Numbered from the stretch's first letter, positions 8,710 to 16,174 are shown. The stretch: 40,999 nucleotides of DNA from Armatimonadota bacterium (GCA_031459715.1 JAVKIA010000022.1:1-40999), one strand, 5' to 3'. Made by a program: numbers and translations. The notes: generated by a model from the letters alone, not told the origin.

Positions 8710-9891
8710 ATGGCCATTGCCGACTGGATCCGGGAGCGGAAGGCCCACCTGGATCTCTTCGACGAGACCAAGACCCAGTACCAGTACAACCCGCTCTACC
8801 TGCTGGGGCCGATGCTCTACTACTTCTACCTGCTCACGGTGGTCAGCGGGGTCATCCTCATGCTGTGGTACGAGCCCACCACCAGCGGCGCCTACGACTC
8901 CATCGTTCGCATCTCCCGGGAGATCGGGCGGGTCACCGTGGGGGGCGTGGTGGTTCCCCTGGGGTCGCTGGTGCGGGGCATTCACAAATACGCGGCCGAT
9001 GCGGTCTTCCTCTGCTTCATTCTGCGCATCTACCGCATGTACTTCGCCGGGGAGTACAAACGCCCCGGGGAGCTATCCTGGATGCTGTTCTTCCTGGGGC
9101 TGGTCCTGACCATGATCTCCGGCGTCACCGGGTACCTGCTCATCTGGAACCAGCGCTCCTTCTGGGCGGCCAAGACCATCCTCACGGTGCCGGTGTACCT
9201 GGACGAGCTCACCGCCTGGATTCCCCGGGTGGGGGAGCAGCTCAAGTTCGGCTCGATGATCGCCTACATCTTCCTGGGCGGGTCGGCCATCGGGCAGGCC
9301 ACCATTACCCGCTTCTACGCCATCCACTTCGGCATCTCCATCGTCCTGCTGCTGCTCATCGAGGTGTACGTCTACCGCACGCGCCGCGCCAGGCTGAAGA
9401 TGTCCTGGTTCCCCATGCTACTGCTGTTCCTCATGGTGCTCTTCGTGGCCTGGGCCCTGCCGGCGGAGATGGGGCGACGGGCTGACCCCAACCGCACGCC
9501 CCTGCCTATCCTCTCTGACTGGTACTTCCTGGCCCTCTACCAGTACGTGAAGTACACGCCGCCGCTGTGGGCGGGGCTGGGGCCGGGGCTGCTGATCGGC
9601 GTGGGCATGCTGGTGCCCTTCCTCGACCGGTCGAAGTCTCGCCACCCCCTGGACCGTCCCCTCTTCCTCGTGCTGGGGCTGCTGGCTCTGGCCTACTTCC
9701 TGGGCTTCACCGCACTGATCATGTGGAACATCGCGCAGATCGAGCGGGAGCCGCCCATCGTCCTGCTGGCCACAGTGCTGATCATGGGCGGGGGGTTCCT
9801 CTGGCACCTGCGCCGTCGCTGGCAGGAGGCCCGCGCCGTGGCTGCTCCTCCTCCCGCGGCGGTGCGGACGCGGCAGGAGGAGAGAGCCTGA
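8710..9891 (+). CDS. Cytochrome b, full-length (b6 plus subunit IV type), lacking n-side haem ligands
   Basis: A 393-residue membrane protein with about eight helices, a fusion-length cytochrome b. Helix B has the p-side haem ligand His92, but the residue 14 further on, normally the n-side ligand, is Arg106. Helix D has His206, but the partner position is Tyr220. The first haem site is therefore kept and the second is lost. In the ef loop the PEWY motif of the quinol-oxidation site reads SDWY (269-272), and the following YQYVKY matches the family. I chose ATG at 8710; the open frame extends much further upstream but overlaps the Rieske gene and has no cytochrome similarity. The ATG lies just after the Rieske stop. 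It should form the quinol-oxidising membrane subunit with the Rieske protein and pair with the cytochrome b at 10361-11536. Confidence 0.9.
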   Translation: MAIADWIRERKAHLDLFDETKTQYQYNPLYLLGPMLYYFYLLTVVSGVILMLWYEPTTSGAYDSIVRISREIGRVTVGGVVVPLGSLVRGIHKYAADAVFLCFILRIYRMYFAGEYKRPGELSWMLFFLGLVLTMISGVTGYLLIWNQRSFWAAKTILTVPVYLDELTAWIPRVGEQLKFGSMIAYIFLGGSAIGQATITRFYAIHFGISIVLLLLIEVYVYRTRRARLKMSWFPMLLLFLMVLFVAWALPAEMGRRADPNRTPLPILSDWYFLALYQYVKYTPPLWAGLGPGLLIGVGMLVPFLDRSKSRHPLDRPLFLVLGLLALAYFLGFTALIMWNIAQIEREPPIVLLATVLIMGGGFLWHLRRRWQEARAVAAPPPAAVRTRQEERA

Positions 9892-10145
9892 TGCGTACGC
9901 TCCTCTCCTGGGCAGCGTTCGCCGCAGCCGTCTACGCTTTCTCCGGGCTTTGGGCGGCCTTCCGCGGTGCGCTCCAGGGCCGACCGACGGTGTCCCCGGC
10001 ACCGTTCCTGGGCCTGGTCGCCCTTTTCCTGATCAGCATGGCCTACCTGGCCTTCGTCGTCTACGCGGCCGACCGCGGCGCTGGACGGGTGCGGCGGCGC
10101 ATCGCCCTATTCGAGCGGATCCTTGACCGGGGGCAGCATGGATAG
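9891..10145 (+). CDS. Small two-helix membrane protein of the cytochrome operon
   Basis: An 84-residue protein whose ATG overlaps the cytochrome b stop by one base (TGATG). There are two hydrophobic helices (about residues 5-25 and 40-60) and then an arginine-rich, amphipathic C-terminus (RVRRRIALFERIL) likely to lie on the cytoplasmic side. I do not recognise a family. Layout and position resemble small structural subunits or CcmD-like membrane peptides. Tight overlap with both neighbours implies stoichiometric expression with the complex. Confidence 0.75.
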   Translation: MRTLLSWAAFAAAVYAFSGLWAAFRGALQGRPTVSPAPFLGLVALFLISMAYLAFVVYAADRGAGRVRRRIALFERILDRGQHG

Positions 10146-10347
10146 CCGGCGGACCGCCCTGACAGCCGTTCTGTTCCTGGCCGCGGTCAGCCTGCTGCTG
10201 GCAGGGCTCATCATCATCGCCGAGCTGCGGGACGACTATGCACTGGGCGGCGTCGCCCTGGGAGCCATCCTGGTGGCCTACGGGCTGATCGTCCTCTTCC
10301 TGCGGCGGCTGGACCTGATCGGGCCGCGCCGAGCGGAAGGGAAGTAG
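10138..10347 (+). CDS. Small two-helix membrane protein of the cytochrome operon
   Basis: A 69-residue protein starting at ATG 10138, overlapping the preceding gene by 8 bases, with GGGGGCAG just upstream as the ribosome site. Two hydrophobic segments are separated by a short polar turn (AELRDDYALGG), followed by a basic end (FLRRLDLIGPRR). No family is recognised. It sits between the two cytochrome b genes, so a structural or assembly role in that complex is the simplest reading. Confidence 0.72.
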   Translation: MDSRRTALTAVLFLAAVSLLLAGLIIIAELRDDYALGGVALGAILVAYGLIVLFLRRLDLIGPRRAEGK

Positions 10348-10360
10348 GCAGGAGGAGTCC

Positions 10361-11536
10361 ATGTACCGACGGGCCCTGACCTGGCTGCTGCGGCAGACGG
10401 TGAAGCTGGATGTCTATATCAACCGGATCTACCCCTCCGACTGGAACCCCCTCTACTACACCGGCGGGTTAGCGCACTTTTTCCTCTTCTTGCTGGTCCT
10501 CTCCGGGATTCTGCTCTTCTTCTACTACGTGGCCAGCCTGGACGGGGCCTACGCCAGCATCCGCTACCTCAGCGAGGAGGTGCCCTACGGGTTTCTCCTG
10601 CGTGGCCTGCACCGCTACGCCGCCGACGGGTTCATCGTCGCCGTGCTGCTGCACCTGTTCCGCAACTGGTTCACCGACCGCTACCTCTTCGCCCGCGACG
10701 GCCCCTGGATCTCCGGGATGTTCCTGCTCATCCTGGGGGGCTTCGTCGGCGTGAACGGCTACCAGCTGGTCTGGGACCAGCGGGCCCAGGCCGTCACCGA
10801 GATCTTCGTGGCCATCCTCGGGGCCGTCCCCCTGGCCGGGGCGACACTGGTGCGCCTCTTCCTGGGCAGCGAGGGCATCAGCGCCGCCATGCTGCCGCGG
10901 ATCCTCTTCCTGCACGTGGGGGTGGCCTCGTTCCTCTACGTCCTCCTGTGGTGGCACTACGTCCGCCTGCGCCACCCTAAGATCTGGCCGCCGGCCACCT
11001 GGGTGCTGCTGCTGCTGGGACTGCTCGTCTTGCTCTCCGCGCTGCCCGGGACGCGGCCCACCGCGGGGGTGCCGGCCCAGCCCGGCGTGCGGGTCACCGC
11101 CTACCCCCTGGACGTCTTCTTCCTGCTGCCCTTCTGGTTGGCCAGCTACCTGCCCCCGGGCGTGGTTGGAGCCGGGCTGGCCGGGCTTTTACTGCTGGGC
11201 TACCTCATTCCCTACCTGAAGCGGGAGGACGAATCCCGGATGGGCCCGCGGCACGCCGGCGTGGCTCAGGTCATCGACGGTAACTGTACCGGGTGCGAGC
11301 TCTGCTACTACGACTGCCCCTACGACGCCATCGTCATGGTCCCCTCACCCCATCCCGGCCTGACCAAGGCGGCGGCCAGCCGAAAGCTGCTGGCGGTGGT
11401 CATAGACTCGCGCTGCGTGGAGTGCGGCATCTGCGTGGGCGCGTGTCCCTTCCAGGCGCTGGAGCTTCCCCGGTTCCTGGAGGCGGACCTGATGCGGCGT
11501 ATCGCTGAGCTGGTGCGGGCCCGGGCGCCGGCTTAG
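10361..11536 (+). CDS. Cytochrome b6-like protein fused to a C-terminal two-[4Fe-4S] ferredoxin domain
   Basis: A 391-residue fusion. Residues 1-285 are a cytochrome b with about six helices. All four haem ligands are present with the canonical spacing of 14: His84/His98 on helix B and His184/His198 on helix D. No PEWY-type motif is visible after helix D, and the last helices of a full cytochrome b are absent. Residues 300-365 form a ferredoxin with two complete CxxCxxCxxxCP motifs: Cys308/311/314/318 and Cys351/354/357/361. By the usual cytochrome b topology this domain would face the cytoplasm. ATG at 10361 follows the ribosome site AGGAGGAG. The fusion offers a direct route from the n-side haem to cytoplasmic iron-sulfur clusters, and the next gene encodes an FlpD-like protein that could dock there. 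Confidence 0.9.
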   Translation: MYRRALTWLLRQTVKLDVYINRIYPSDWNPLYYTGGLAHFFLFLLVLSGILLFFYYVASLDGAYASIRYLSEEVPYGFLLRGLHRYAADGFIVAVLLHLFRNWFTDRYLFARDGPWISGMFLLILGGFVGVNGYQLVWDQRAQAVTEIFVAILGAVPLAGATLVRLFLGSEGISAAMLPRILFLHVGVASFLYVLLWWHYVRLRHPKIWPPATWVLLLLGLLVLLSALPGTRPTAGVPAQPGVRVTAYPLDVFFLLPFWLASYLPPGVVGAGLAGLLLLGYLIPYLKREDESRMGPRHAGVAQVIDGNCTGCELCYYDCPYDAIVMVPSPHPGLTKAAASRKLLAVVIDSRCVECGICVGACPFQALELPRFLEADLMRRIAELVRARAPA

Positions 11537-11642
11537 GGGATGTCCGGGGAGCGTTGCTCAGCACCGCCTGACCACCTGTGGCCCCGGCAGTGGGCGAGAG
11601 CAGATTTTCGGGGTGGGCGACAAGGAGGACGCGGGAGGACGG

Positions 11643-12080
11643 ATGAAGGTTATTGGTTTTGTATGTGACTGGGCGGTGTCCACAGAAGGGCTGGTGGACG
11701 GGCGCGGGGAGCTGAAGGCGTATCCTGGCGTGCACATCGTGCGCATCCCCTGTTCGGGGTTTATGCGCCCGGACTGGCTGGAACAGTCTCTGCGCGCCGG
11801 GGCCGATGGCGCCTTCGTCACCGGCTGCCCCTACGGCGACTGCCTCAACCGTGAGGGCAACTACCTGATGCGGGACCGGATGGAGCAGCTGGCCCGGCGG
11901 CTGCAGCGGCGGCGCGTCGATCCGGGCCGCGTGGCCATGTTCGCCCACGGACTGCACGACCAGCAGGCTTTCCTCGCCGAGGTGGGGGCCTTCCTCCGGC
12001 GCCTGGAGAGCCTGCCCCAGCCGGCCGCCCGGCCGGTGCGCCCCGCTGTGGGAGCCGCCGCAGGGGAGGCGGCCGAATGA
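11643..12080 (+). CDS. MvhD/FlpD-like (methyl-viologen-reducing hydrogenase delta subunit family) iron-sulfur protein
   Basis: A 145-residue cytoplasmic protein of the MvhD/FlpD family (PF02662). Diagnostic segments are IGFVCDW near the start, VRIPCSG (Cys37), GADGAFVTGCPYGDC (Cys62, Cys67) and GNYLMRDR. The family start usually reads CCNWC; here only Cys8 of that trio remains. Four cysteines (8, 37, 62, 67) are left, enough for one [2Fe-2S] cluster. In methanogens and FlxABCD-Hdr systems this subunit passes electrons between a flavoprotein or hydrogenase and HdrA. No Hdr or hydrogenase gene is nearby, and the neighbour is the cytochrome b-ferredoxin fusion. I chose ATG at 11643, preceded by GGGAGGACGG. 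The last ~25 residues are a low-complexity Pro/Ala tail. Confidence 0.82.
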   Translation: MKVIGFVCDWAVSTEGLVDGRGELKAYPGVHIVRIPCSGFMRPDWLEQSLRAGADGAFVTGCPYGDCLNREGNYLMRDRMEQLARRLQRRRVDPGRVAMFAHGLHDQQAFLAEVGAFLRRLESLPQPAARPVRPAVGAAAGEAAE

Positions 12081-12190
12081 CTCGGCGCCGCCTGCCGCTG
12101 CACACCCTGCTGCTCTACCTGCTGTTCTACCTGGTGTTTTTCCTGCTGCTGCTCTTCGTCGCGTCGTTCGGTCTGGTGGCGGAGGCGTGA
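12077..12190 (+). CDS. 37-residue single-helix membrane peptide
   Basis: A short frame starting at ATG 12077, overlapping the FlpD-like stop by four bases (ATGA), and ending with TGA at 12188-12190. It encodes a basic start (MTRRRLPLH), a long leucine/phenylalanine-rich helix and a short acidic end (LVAEA). Size and layout resemble PetL/PetM/CcoQ-type single-helix subunits of respiratory complexes. The overlap and the clean basic-helix-acidic pattern argue for a real gene. No homology can be claimed. Confidence 0.6.
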   Translation: MTRRRLPLHTLLLYLLFYLVFFLLLLFVASFGLVAEA

Positions 12191-12207
12191 GGGCAGGAGG
12201 AGCCGGC

Positions 12208-13179
12208 GTGGACCTGGCGCAGATCTACGCGCCCATCCAGCACGACCTGGACGCCCTGGACGGGCTGCTGCGGGCCGAGCTGGCCAGCGAGGATCCCCTG
12301 GTGGGGGAGCTGGTGACCTACGTGCTCTCTACGCGGGGCAAGCTGGTGCGCCCGGCACTGACCTGCCTGGCCGCCGAGGCCATCGGCGGCGGGGAGGAGG
12401 AGCGCCTCTACCTGGCGGGCACGGTCGAGCTCATCCACATCGCCTCCCTGATCCACGACGATATCATCGACCAGGCCGACGTGCGCCGCGGCAGCCCCAC
12501 GGTCAATGTGCAGTGGGGCAACCAGCTGGCCGTCCTGCTGGGGGACCTGCTGTTCGCCCGGGCCTTCGACTTGATCAGCCGGGTGCGCCATCCCCAGGTG
12601 GCACCGGCGGTGGCCCACGCTGCGGTGCGCATGAGCCAAGCGGAAATCAAGCAGCTGGAGTATGCCGCGGAGCCTCACCAGCACGAGGGGGTCTACCTGG
12701 AGATCATCGAGGGGAAGACGGCAGCGCTCTTCTCCGCCGCCTGCCGCGGCGGTGCCCTCCTGGCCGGGGGGACCGCGGAACAGGCGGCGGCGCTGGCGGA
12801 GTTTGGCTTGAGTTGGGGGATGTCATTTCAGATCACCGACGACACCCTGGATCTGACCAGCCGGCCGGAGGCGCTGGGCAAGCCCATCGGCTCGGACATC
12901 CAGGGGGGGAAGGTGACATTGCCGGTGATCCACGCCCTGCGATGCGCCTCCCCAGGGGACCGGGCCGAGCTGCTGCGGCTGCTGCAGACGCCGTCCGCGG
13001 ACGGACAGGTGGAAGAGGTCCGCCCCCTGCTGGATCGCTATGGGGCCATCGAGTACGCCGTGGACGTGGCCCGTCGCTATGCGGCGCGCGCCGCTGCGGC
13101 CCTGGAGGCGCTACCGCCCTCTCCCGCCCGGCAGAGCCTGCGCGCGCTCACCGAGTTCGTCCTGGTCCGCCCGCGCTGA
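12208..13179 (+). CDS. Long-chain trans-polyprenyl diphosphate synthase (menaquinone side chain)
   Basis: A 323-residue all-helical isoprenyl synthase. Both aspartate-rich Mg-diphosphate motifs are present: LIHDDIIDQAD (about residue 82) and QITDDTLD (about residue 210). GKLVRP and the KPIGSDIQGGKVTLP segment are also present. Small residues rather than bulky aromatics precede the first motif, which fits long-chain (heptaprenyl/octaprenyl or longer) products. I chose GTG at 12208 because AGGAGG lies 8 bases upstream; the GTG at 12187 lacks one. It would make the menaquinone tail, fitting the quinol-dependent complex encoded upstream, and may share its transcript. Confidence 0.88.
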   Translation: MDLAQIYAPIQHDLDALDGLLRAELASEDPLVGELVTYVLSTRGKLVRPALTCLAAEAIGGGEEERLYLAGTVELIHIASLIHDDIIDQADVRRGSPTVNVQWGNQLAVLLGDLLFARAFDLISRVRHPQVAPAVAHAAVRMSQAEIKQLEYAAEPHQHEGVYLEIIEGKTAALFSAACRGGALLAGGTAEQAAALAEFGLSWGMSFQITDDTLDLTSRPEALGKPIGSDIQGGKVTLPVIHALRCASPGDRAELLRLLQTPSADGQVEEVRPLLDRYGAIEYAVDVARRYAARAAAALEALPPSPARQSLRALTEFVLVRPR

Positions 13180-13296
13180 CCGCCATCCTCACCGGCGTTC
13201 TAGTCAGCACGGCGGCAGGGATCGGGTTTCCTCCCGGCAAACCCTGTTGGTGTTTTTGTGGCGCGTTGGGCCACGAGTGTGGAAGAGGCAGCGACG

Positions 13297-14901
13297 ATGC
13301 AGGTGACGTGCATCATTCCCGCCTACAACGAGGCCGAAGGCATCGCCGCCGTGGTGGCCGCGGCGCGCGGCTGCGACCAGGTCACCGAGATCATCGTCGT
13401 CTCCGATGGGTCCACGGATGAGACGGCCCGGCGGGCGGCCGCCGCTGGCGCTGACCGGGTGCTGATCCTGCCACGCAACCGGGGGAAGGGCGGCGCCGTG
13501 GCGGCCGCGGTGCCCCACGCCCGGGGCGAGATCCTCCTGCTGCTGGACGCGGACCTGCGCGGGTTGCGCCCCTGGCACCTCAGCCGGTTGCTGGGCCCCA
13601 TATGCGCCGGCCGGGCGGAGATGGCAGTAGGGGTGTTCACAGACGACCCGCTGCACGGGATGCTGCCCTGCCTCTCGGGCCAGCGGGCGGTGCAGCGGCG
13701 GCTGCTGCGCCATCCCGAGGTGCTGGCGGGTACGGGGTTCGGCTTCGAGCTGGCGCTGGACCGCCTGGCCCGGCGAGAGGGGGTGCGCGTGGTGGAGGTG
13801 CCTCTGGAGGGGGTGGCCCACCGGCGGAAGCGGCAGAAGTACGGGCCAGTGCGGGGGCTGCGCCAGGAAGTGCGGGCCTCGTCCGACCTCCTGCGGCAGG
13901 TCCGGCGGATGGTCATCCCGCGCCGGGCGGCCGCCCGCCCGCGCCCGTGGTATCCCATGAAGGCGAGGCGCAAACCGATGGTCCTGGCAGGCATCGTCCT
14001 GGTTCTGCTTATCCTCGTGCTGGCGCCGGTGTTCCTGGCGCCAGCGTCCCACGCGGCGCACGTGCCCATCGTCTCACCGCTGCACCCGGGAGACCGTCTG
14101 CTCGTGGTGGTGGCGCATCCCGACGACGAGGTCGTGGGCGCCGGGGGGCTGGTGGCGACCGCCCGCCGTCTGGGGGTGCCGGTGAGCGTCCTGGTCCTGA
14201 CCAACGGTGACAGCAACCGGCTGAGCGCCACCCTGATCGGGCGCCACCTGCGCCCGGGCCCCGCCGACTTCCGGCGCACGGGGGCGGTGCGCCAGGAAGA
14301 GTCGCAGGAGGGGCTGCGCCGCCTGGGCGTCCCGGCCGAGGCGGTCTTCTTCCTGGGCTTTCCCGACCGGGTGCTCCCCCAGGTCCTGGCCAGTGAAGTG
14401 CCGGTGACCTCGCCGTTCACCCGCATGGACCACGCGGAGTATCCACGCGTGGTCGCGCCCGGGGGGCCCTACACCGCGGAGACCCTGCGCGTGCTGCTGC
14501 AGCGGGTGGTGGAGCAGGTGCGGCCCACCGTGGTCATCACCCACGCGCCGTTTGACCGGCACGGCGACCACCAGGCTGCCTACGCGTTGGTCAGCCCGTT
14601 GCTGGGCACGGTCCGCCTCTACACCTTCCTGGTGCACGCGCCCGGTTTTCCCCGCCCGCTGCGCTTCGCCCCAAGGGAGCCCCTGCAGCCTCCTGCCGGC
14701 CTGGCCCAACTGCGCGGATGGTCGTGGGTGGAGTTCCCCCTGTCGGCGGAGGCGCAGCGCGGCAAGCAGGAAGCGCTGAATGCGCACCGCAGCCAGCTGG
14801 AGACGCCGTACCTGCGGCTGCTCCTGGGCGCATTCGTCCGCACCAACGAGCTGTTCGCCGTTCCCCGCCAGGTCAATCCACCCGGCGAAGTGTCCAGGTG
14901 A
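13297..14901 (+). CDS. Fusion of a GT2 glycosyltransferase, a transmembrane helix and a PIG-L deacetylase
   Basis: A 534-residue two-enzyme fusion. Residues 1-210 are a GT-A glycosyltransferase with CIIPAYNEAEG, VVSDGSTDET and the metal motif DAD (84-86). One hydrophobic helix spans about 228-249. Residues 265-534 are a PIG-L deacetylase with the zinc motif AHPDDE (273-278) and a second histidine site, FDRHGDHQA. If the single helix crosses the membrane, the two catalytic domains lie on opposite sides. If it is a re-entrant anchor, both are cytoplasmic. A GT that adds GlcNAc paired with a deacetylase that unmasks the amine recalls GlcNAc-inositol and bacillithiol chemistry. The separate GT2 and PIG-L genes at 3501-4962 mirror it. 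I chose ATG at 13297. The 3' end overlaps the convergent methyltransferase by 29 bases. Confidence 0.85.
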   Translation: MQVTCIIPAYNEAEGIAAVVAAARGCDQVTEIIVVSDGSTDETARRAAAAGADRVLILPRNRGKGGAVAAAVPHARGEILLLLDADLRGLRPWHLSRLLGPICAGRAEMAVGVFTDDPLHGMLPCLSGQRAVQRRLLRHPEVLAGTGFGFELALDRLARREGVRVVEVPLEGVAHRRKRQKYGPVRGLRQEVRASSDLLRQVRRMVIPRRAAARPRPWYPMKARRKPMVLAGIVLVLLILVLAPVFLAPASHAAHVPIVSPLHPGDRLLVVVAHPDDEVVGAGGLVATARRLGVPVSVLVLTNGDSNRLSATLIGRHLRPGPADFRRTGAVRQEESQEGLRRLGVPAEAVFFLGFPDRVLPQVLASEVPVTSPFTRMDHAEYPRVVAPGGPYTAETLRVLLQRVVEQVRPTVVITHAPFDRHGDHQAAYALVSPLLGTVRLYTFLVHAPGFPRPLRFAPREPLQPPAGLAQLRGWSWVEFPLSAEAQRGKQEALNAHRSQLETPYLRLLLGAFVRTNELFAVPRQVNPPGEVSR

Positions 14902-15457
14902 CCCCCGGTCCGGCCACAGTCTCCCGGGGCGTACCCAGCGCAGGGGGGACCGCGCGCCAGAGCAGCCAGCGACGCAGGGCGGGAGGCAGGGCGCCGGCGG
15001 AGGAGAGAGCCACCAGCAGCGTACCCCCGGGCAGGAGCACGCGGGCCAGCTCCCCGAAGGGCGGCGGCGCGTTCTGTAGCACCACCACCTCCAGCGCTCC
15101 GGTGGCCAGCGGCAGCGCCCACCCGTTGCCCACCACGCGGTATAGGGCAGGAGCGGGGCGCAGCCGCGCCAGCATCGCCGGCGAGAGGTCCACGGCTACG
15201 ATGCGGGCGCGGGGAAAGCGGGTTCGCAGCAGGCGGGTAGCCGAGCCCGTCCCTGCGGCGATGTCCCCGCACCACCGGGGGTCGCCCCCGGTGGCTTCCA
15301 GCGCGGCGCGCAGCGCCGCGTCGTACCCGGGAGTGCGGGCGATGACGTCCGCCTCGTAGCGGGGGGCCGCCCGGCGATAGCGCCAGCGAAAGAGAGGGCC
15401 GAGGCGGGCTCCCACCGCGGGGAATGCCGCCTGCAGCAGGTAACCCAGGTCGGTCAG
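14873..15457 (-). CDS. Class I SAM-dependent methyltransferase
   Basis: A protein of about 194 residues with a UbiE-like Rossmann fold. The glycine-rich motif I reads DIAAGTGSATRLL, the acidic end of beta 2 is VAVDLSPAMLARL, and motif post-II is around LPLATGALEVVV. Then come LARVLLPGGTLLVAL and a C-terminal strand. The start is uncertain. A CTG at 15457 overlaps the tatA stop (CTGA) and keeps the plausible N-terminal residues; the first standard start is GTG at 15415, giving 180 residues. The open frame continues far upstream but only as an antisense shadow. The methyl acceptor is unknown; quinone-ring methylation is possible but unproven. Confidence 0.75.
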   Translation of the reverse strand: MTDLGYLLQAAFPAVGARLGPLFRWRYRRAAPRYEADVIARTPGYDAALRAALEATGGDPRWCGDIAAGTGSATRLLRTRFPRARIVAVDLSPAMLARLRPAPALYRVVGNGWALPLATGALEVVVLQNAPPPFGELARVLLPGGTLLVALSSAGALPPALRRWLLWRAVPPALGTPRETVAGPGVTWTLRRVD

Positions 15458-15645
15458 GACGGCCCCGCAGGGGGCTCGTCGGGGGGCGATGGGGGCTCCT
15501 CCTCGGGCGCTTCCAGCGTGCGGCGGAACTCGCGGATCGCCCGGCCCAGGGCCGCGCCCATGCCGGCCAGACGCTGCGGACCGAAGACCAGCAGGGCGAT
15601 GGCCAGAATCAGGATCATCTCGGGAAAACCCACGTTCGGCAGCAT
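15454..15645 (-). CDS. tatA: Twin-arginine translocase subunit TatA (copy 1)
   Basis: A 63-residue protein starting MLPNVGFPEM. It has one N-terminal helix, the FGP motif (LVFGPQRL) at the hinge, an amphipathic helix (GRAIREFRRTL) and an acidic/proline tail, the standard TatA layout. TatA forms the pore-like element that moves folded Tat substrates across the membrane. The ATG at 15645 was chosen because the helix begins directly after it. A -10-like CATAAT on this strand at 15670-15665 would start transcription about a dozen bases upstream. Its stop overlaps the methyltransferase. A second tatA with tatC lies 0.7 kb away on the other strand. Confidence 0.9.
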   Translation of the reverse strand: MLPNVGFPEMILILAIALLVFGPQRLAGMGAALGRAIREFRRTLEAPEEEPPSPPDEPPAGPS

Positions 15646-15781
15646 ACCCGTCCACCTCGACCTCATTATGCACCTGGGGATGCGGCGCCGCCAGGTGACG
15701 GCAGGCCCGAGGCATGGGTCCTGCAGCCATGGCTGGACGAGGGAGGAGGGGCCGCGGCGTCACAACGGGAATGTTACCGGC

Positions 15782-16174
15782 GTGAGCGAGGTCGGGCGCG
15801 AATCCACCTCGGCCATCCTGCGCCGGCTGGCGGGAAACGTCGCCGCCCTGCTGCAGACCTACGCGCTCCTGACCGGCGCGGAGGCGCGCGCCTCCATCCG
15901 GGACGTCATGAGTGGCATCCTCCTGCTGGCCGTCGCAGGGCTGCTGGCTGTTGTGGCGCTGGGGTTGGCCGTGGTCACGGCAGTGCTGCTGCTCTCGCTG
16001 GTCCTGCAGCCCTGGGAGGCGGCCGCCGTGGTCTTCGCCTCCAGCGGAATGGTGATGGTGCTGTGCGCGGGGATCGGCCTGGCCCGCCTGCGGCGGCGGC
16101 GCCTGCGGAAGGTGGTGGACGCGTTCAAGGAGGACCTGCGGTGGCTGCGTCGCCAGCTCCTGGAGAGCGACTGA
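15782..16174 (+). CDS. Phage-holin-superfamily (PF07332-like) membrane protein
   Basis: A 130-residue protein starting at GTG 15782. An N-terminal amphipathic stretch is followed by two long hydrophobic helices (about residues 42-68 and 74-96) and a basic, charged C-terminal helix. This is the layout of the 'putative Actinobacterial holin-X / phage holin family' proteins, which are chromosomal and not lytic as far as is known. It overlaps the next small gene by 34 bases. Its role is unknown; membrane stress or envelope association is the usual guess. Confidence 0.7.
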   Translation: MSEVGRESTSAILRRLAGNVAALLQTYALLTGAEARASIRDVMSGILLLAVAGLLAVVALGLAVVTAVLLLSLVLQPWEAAAVVFASSGMVMVLCAGIGLARLRRRRLRKVVDAFKEDLRWLRRQLLESD

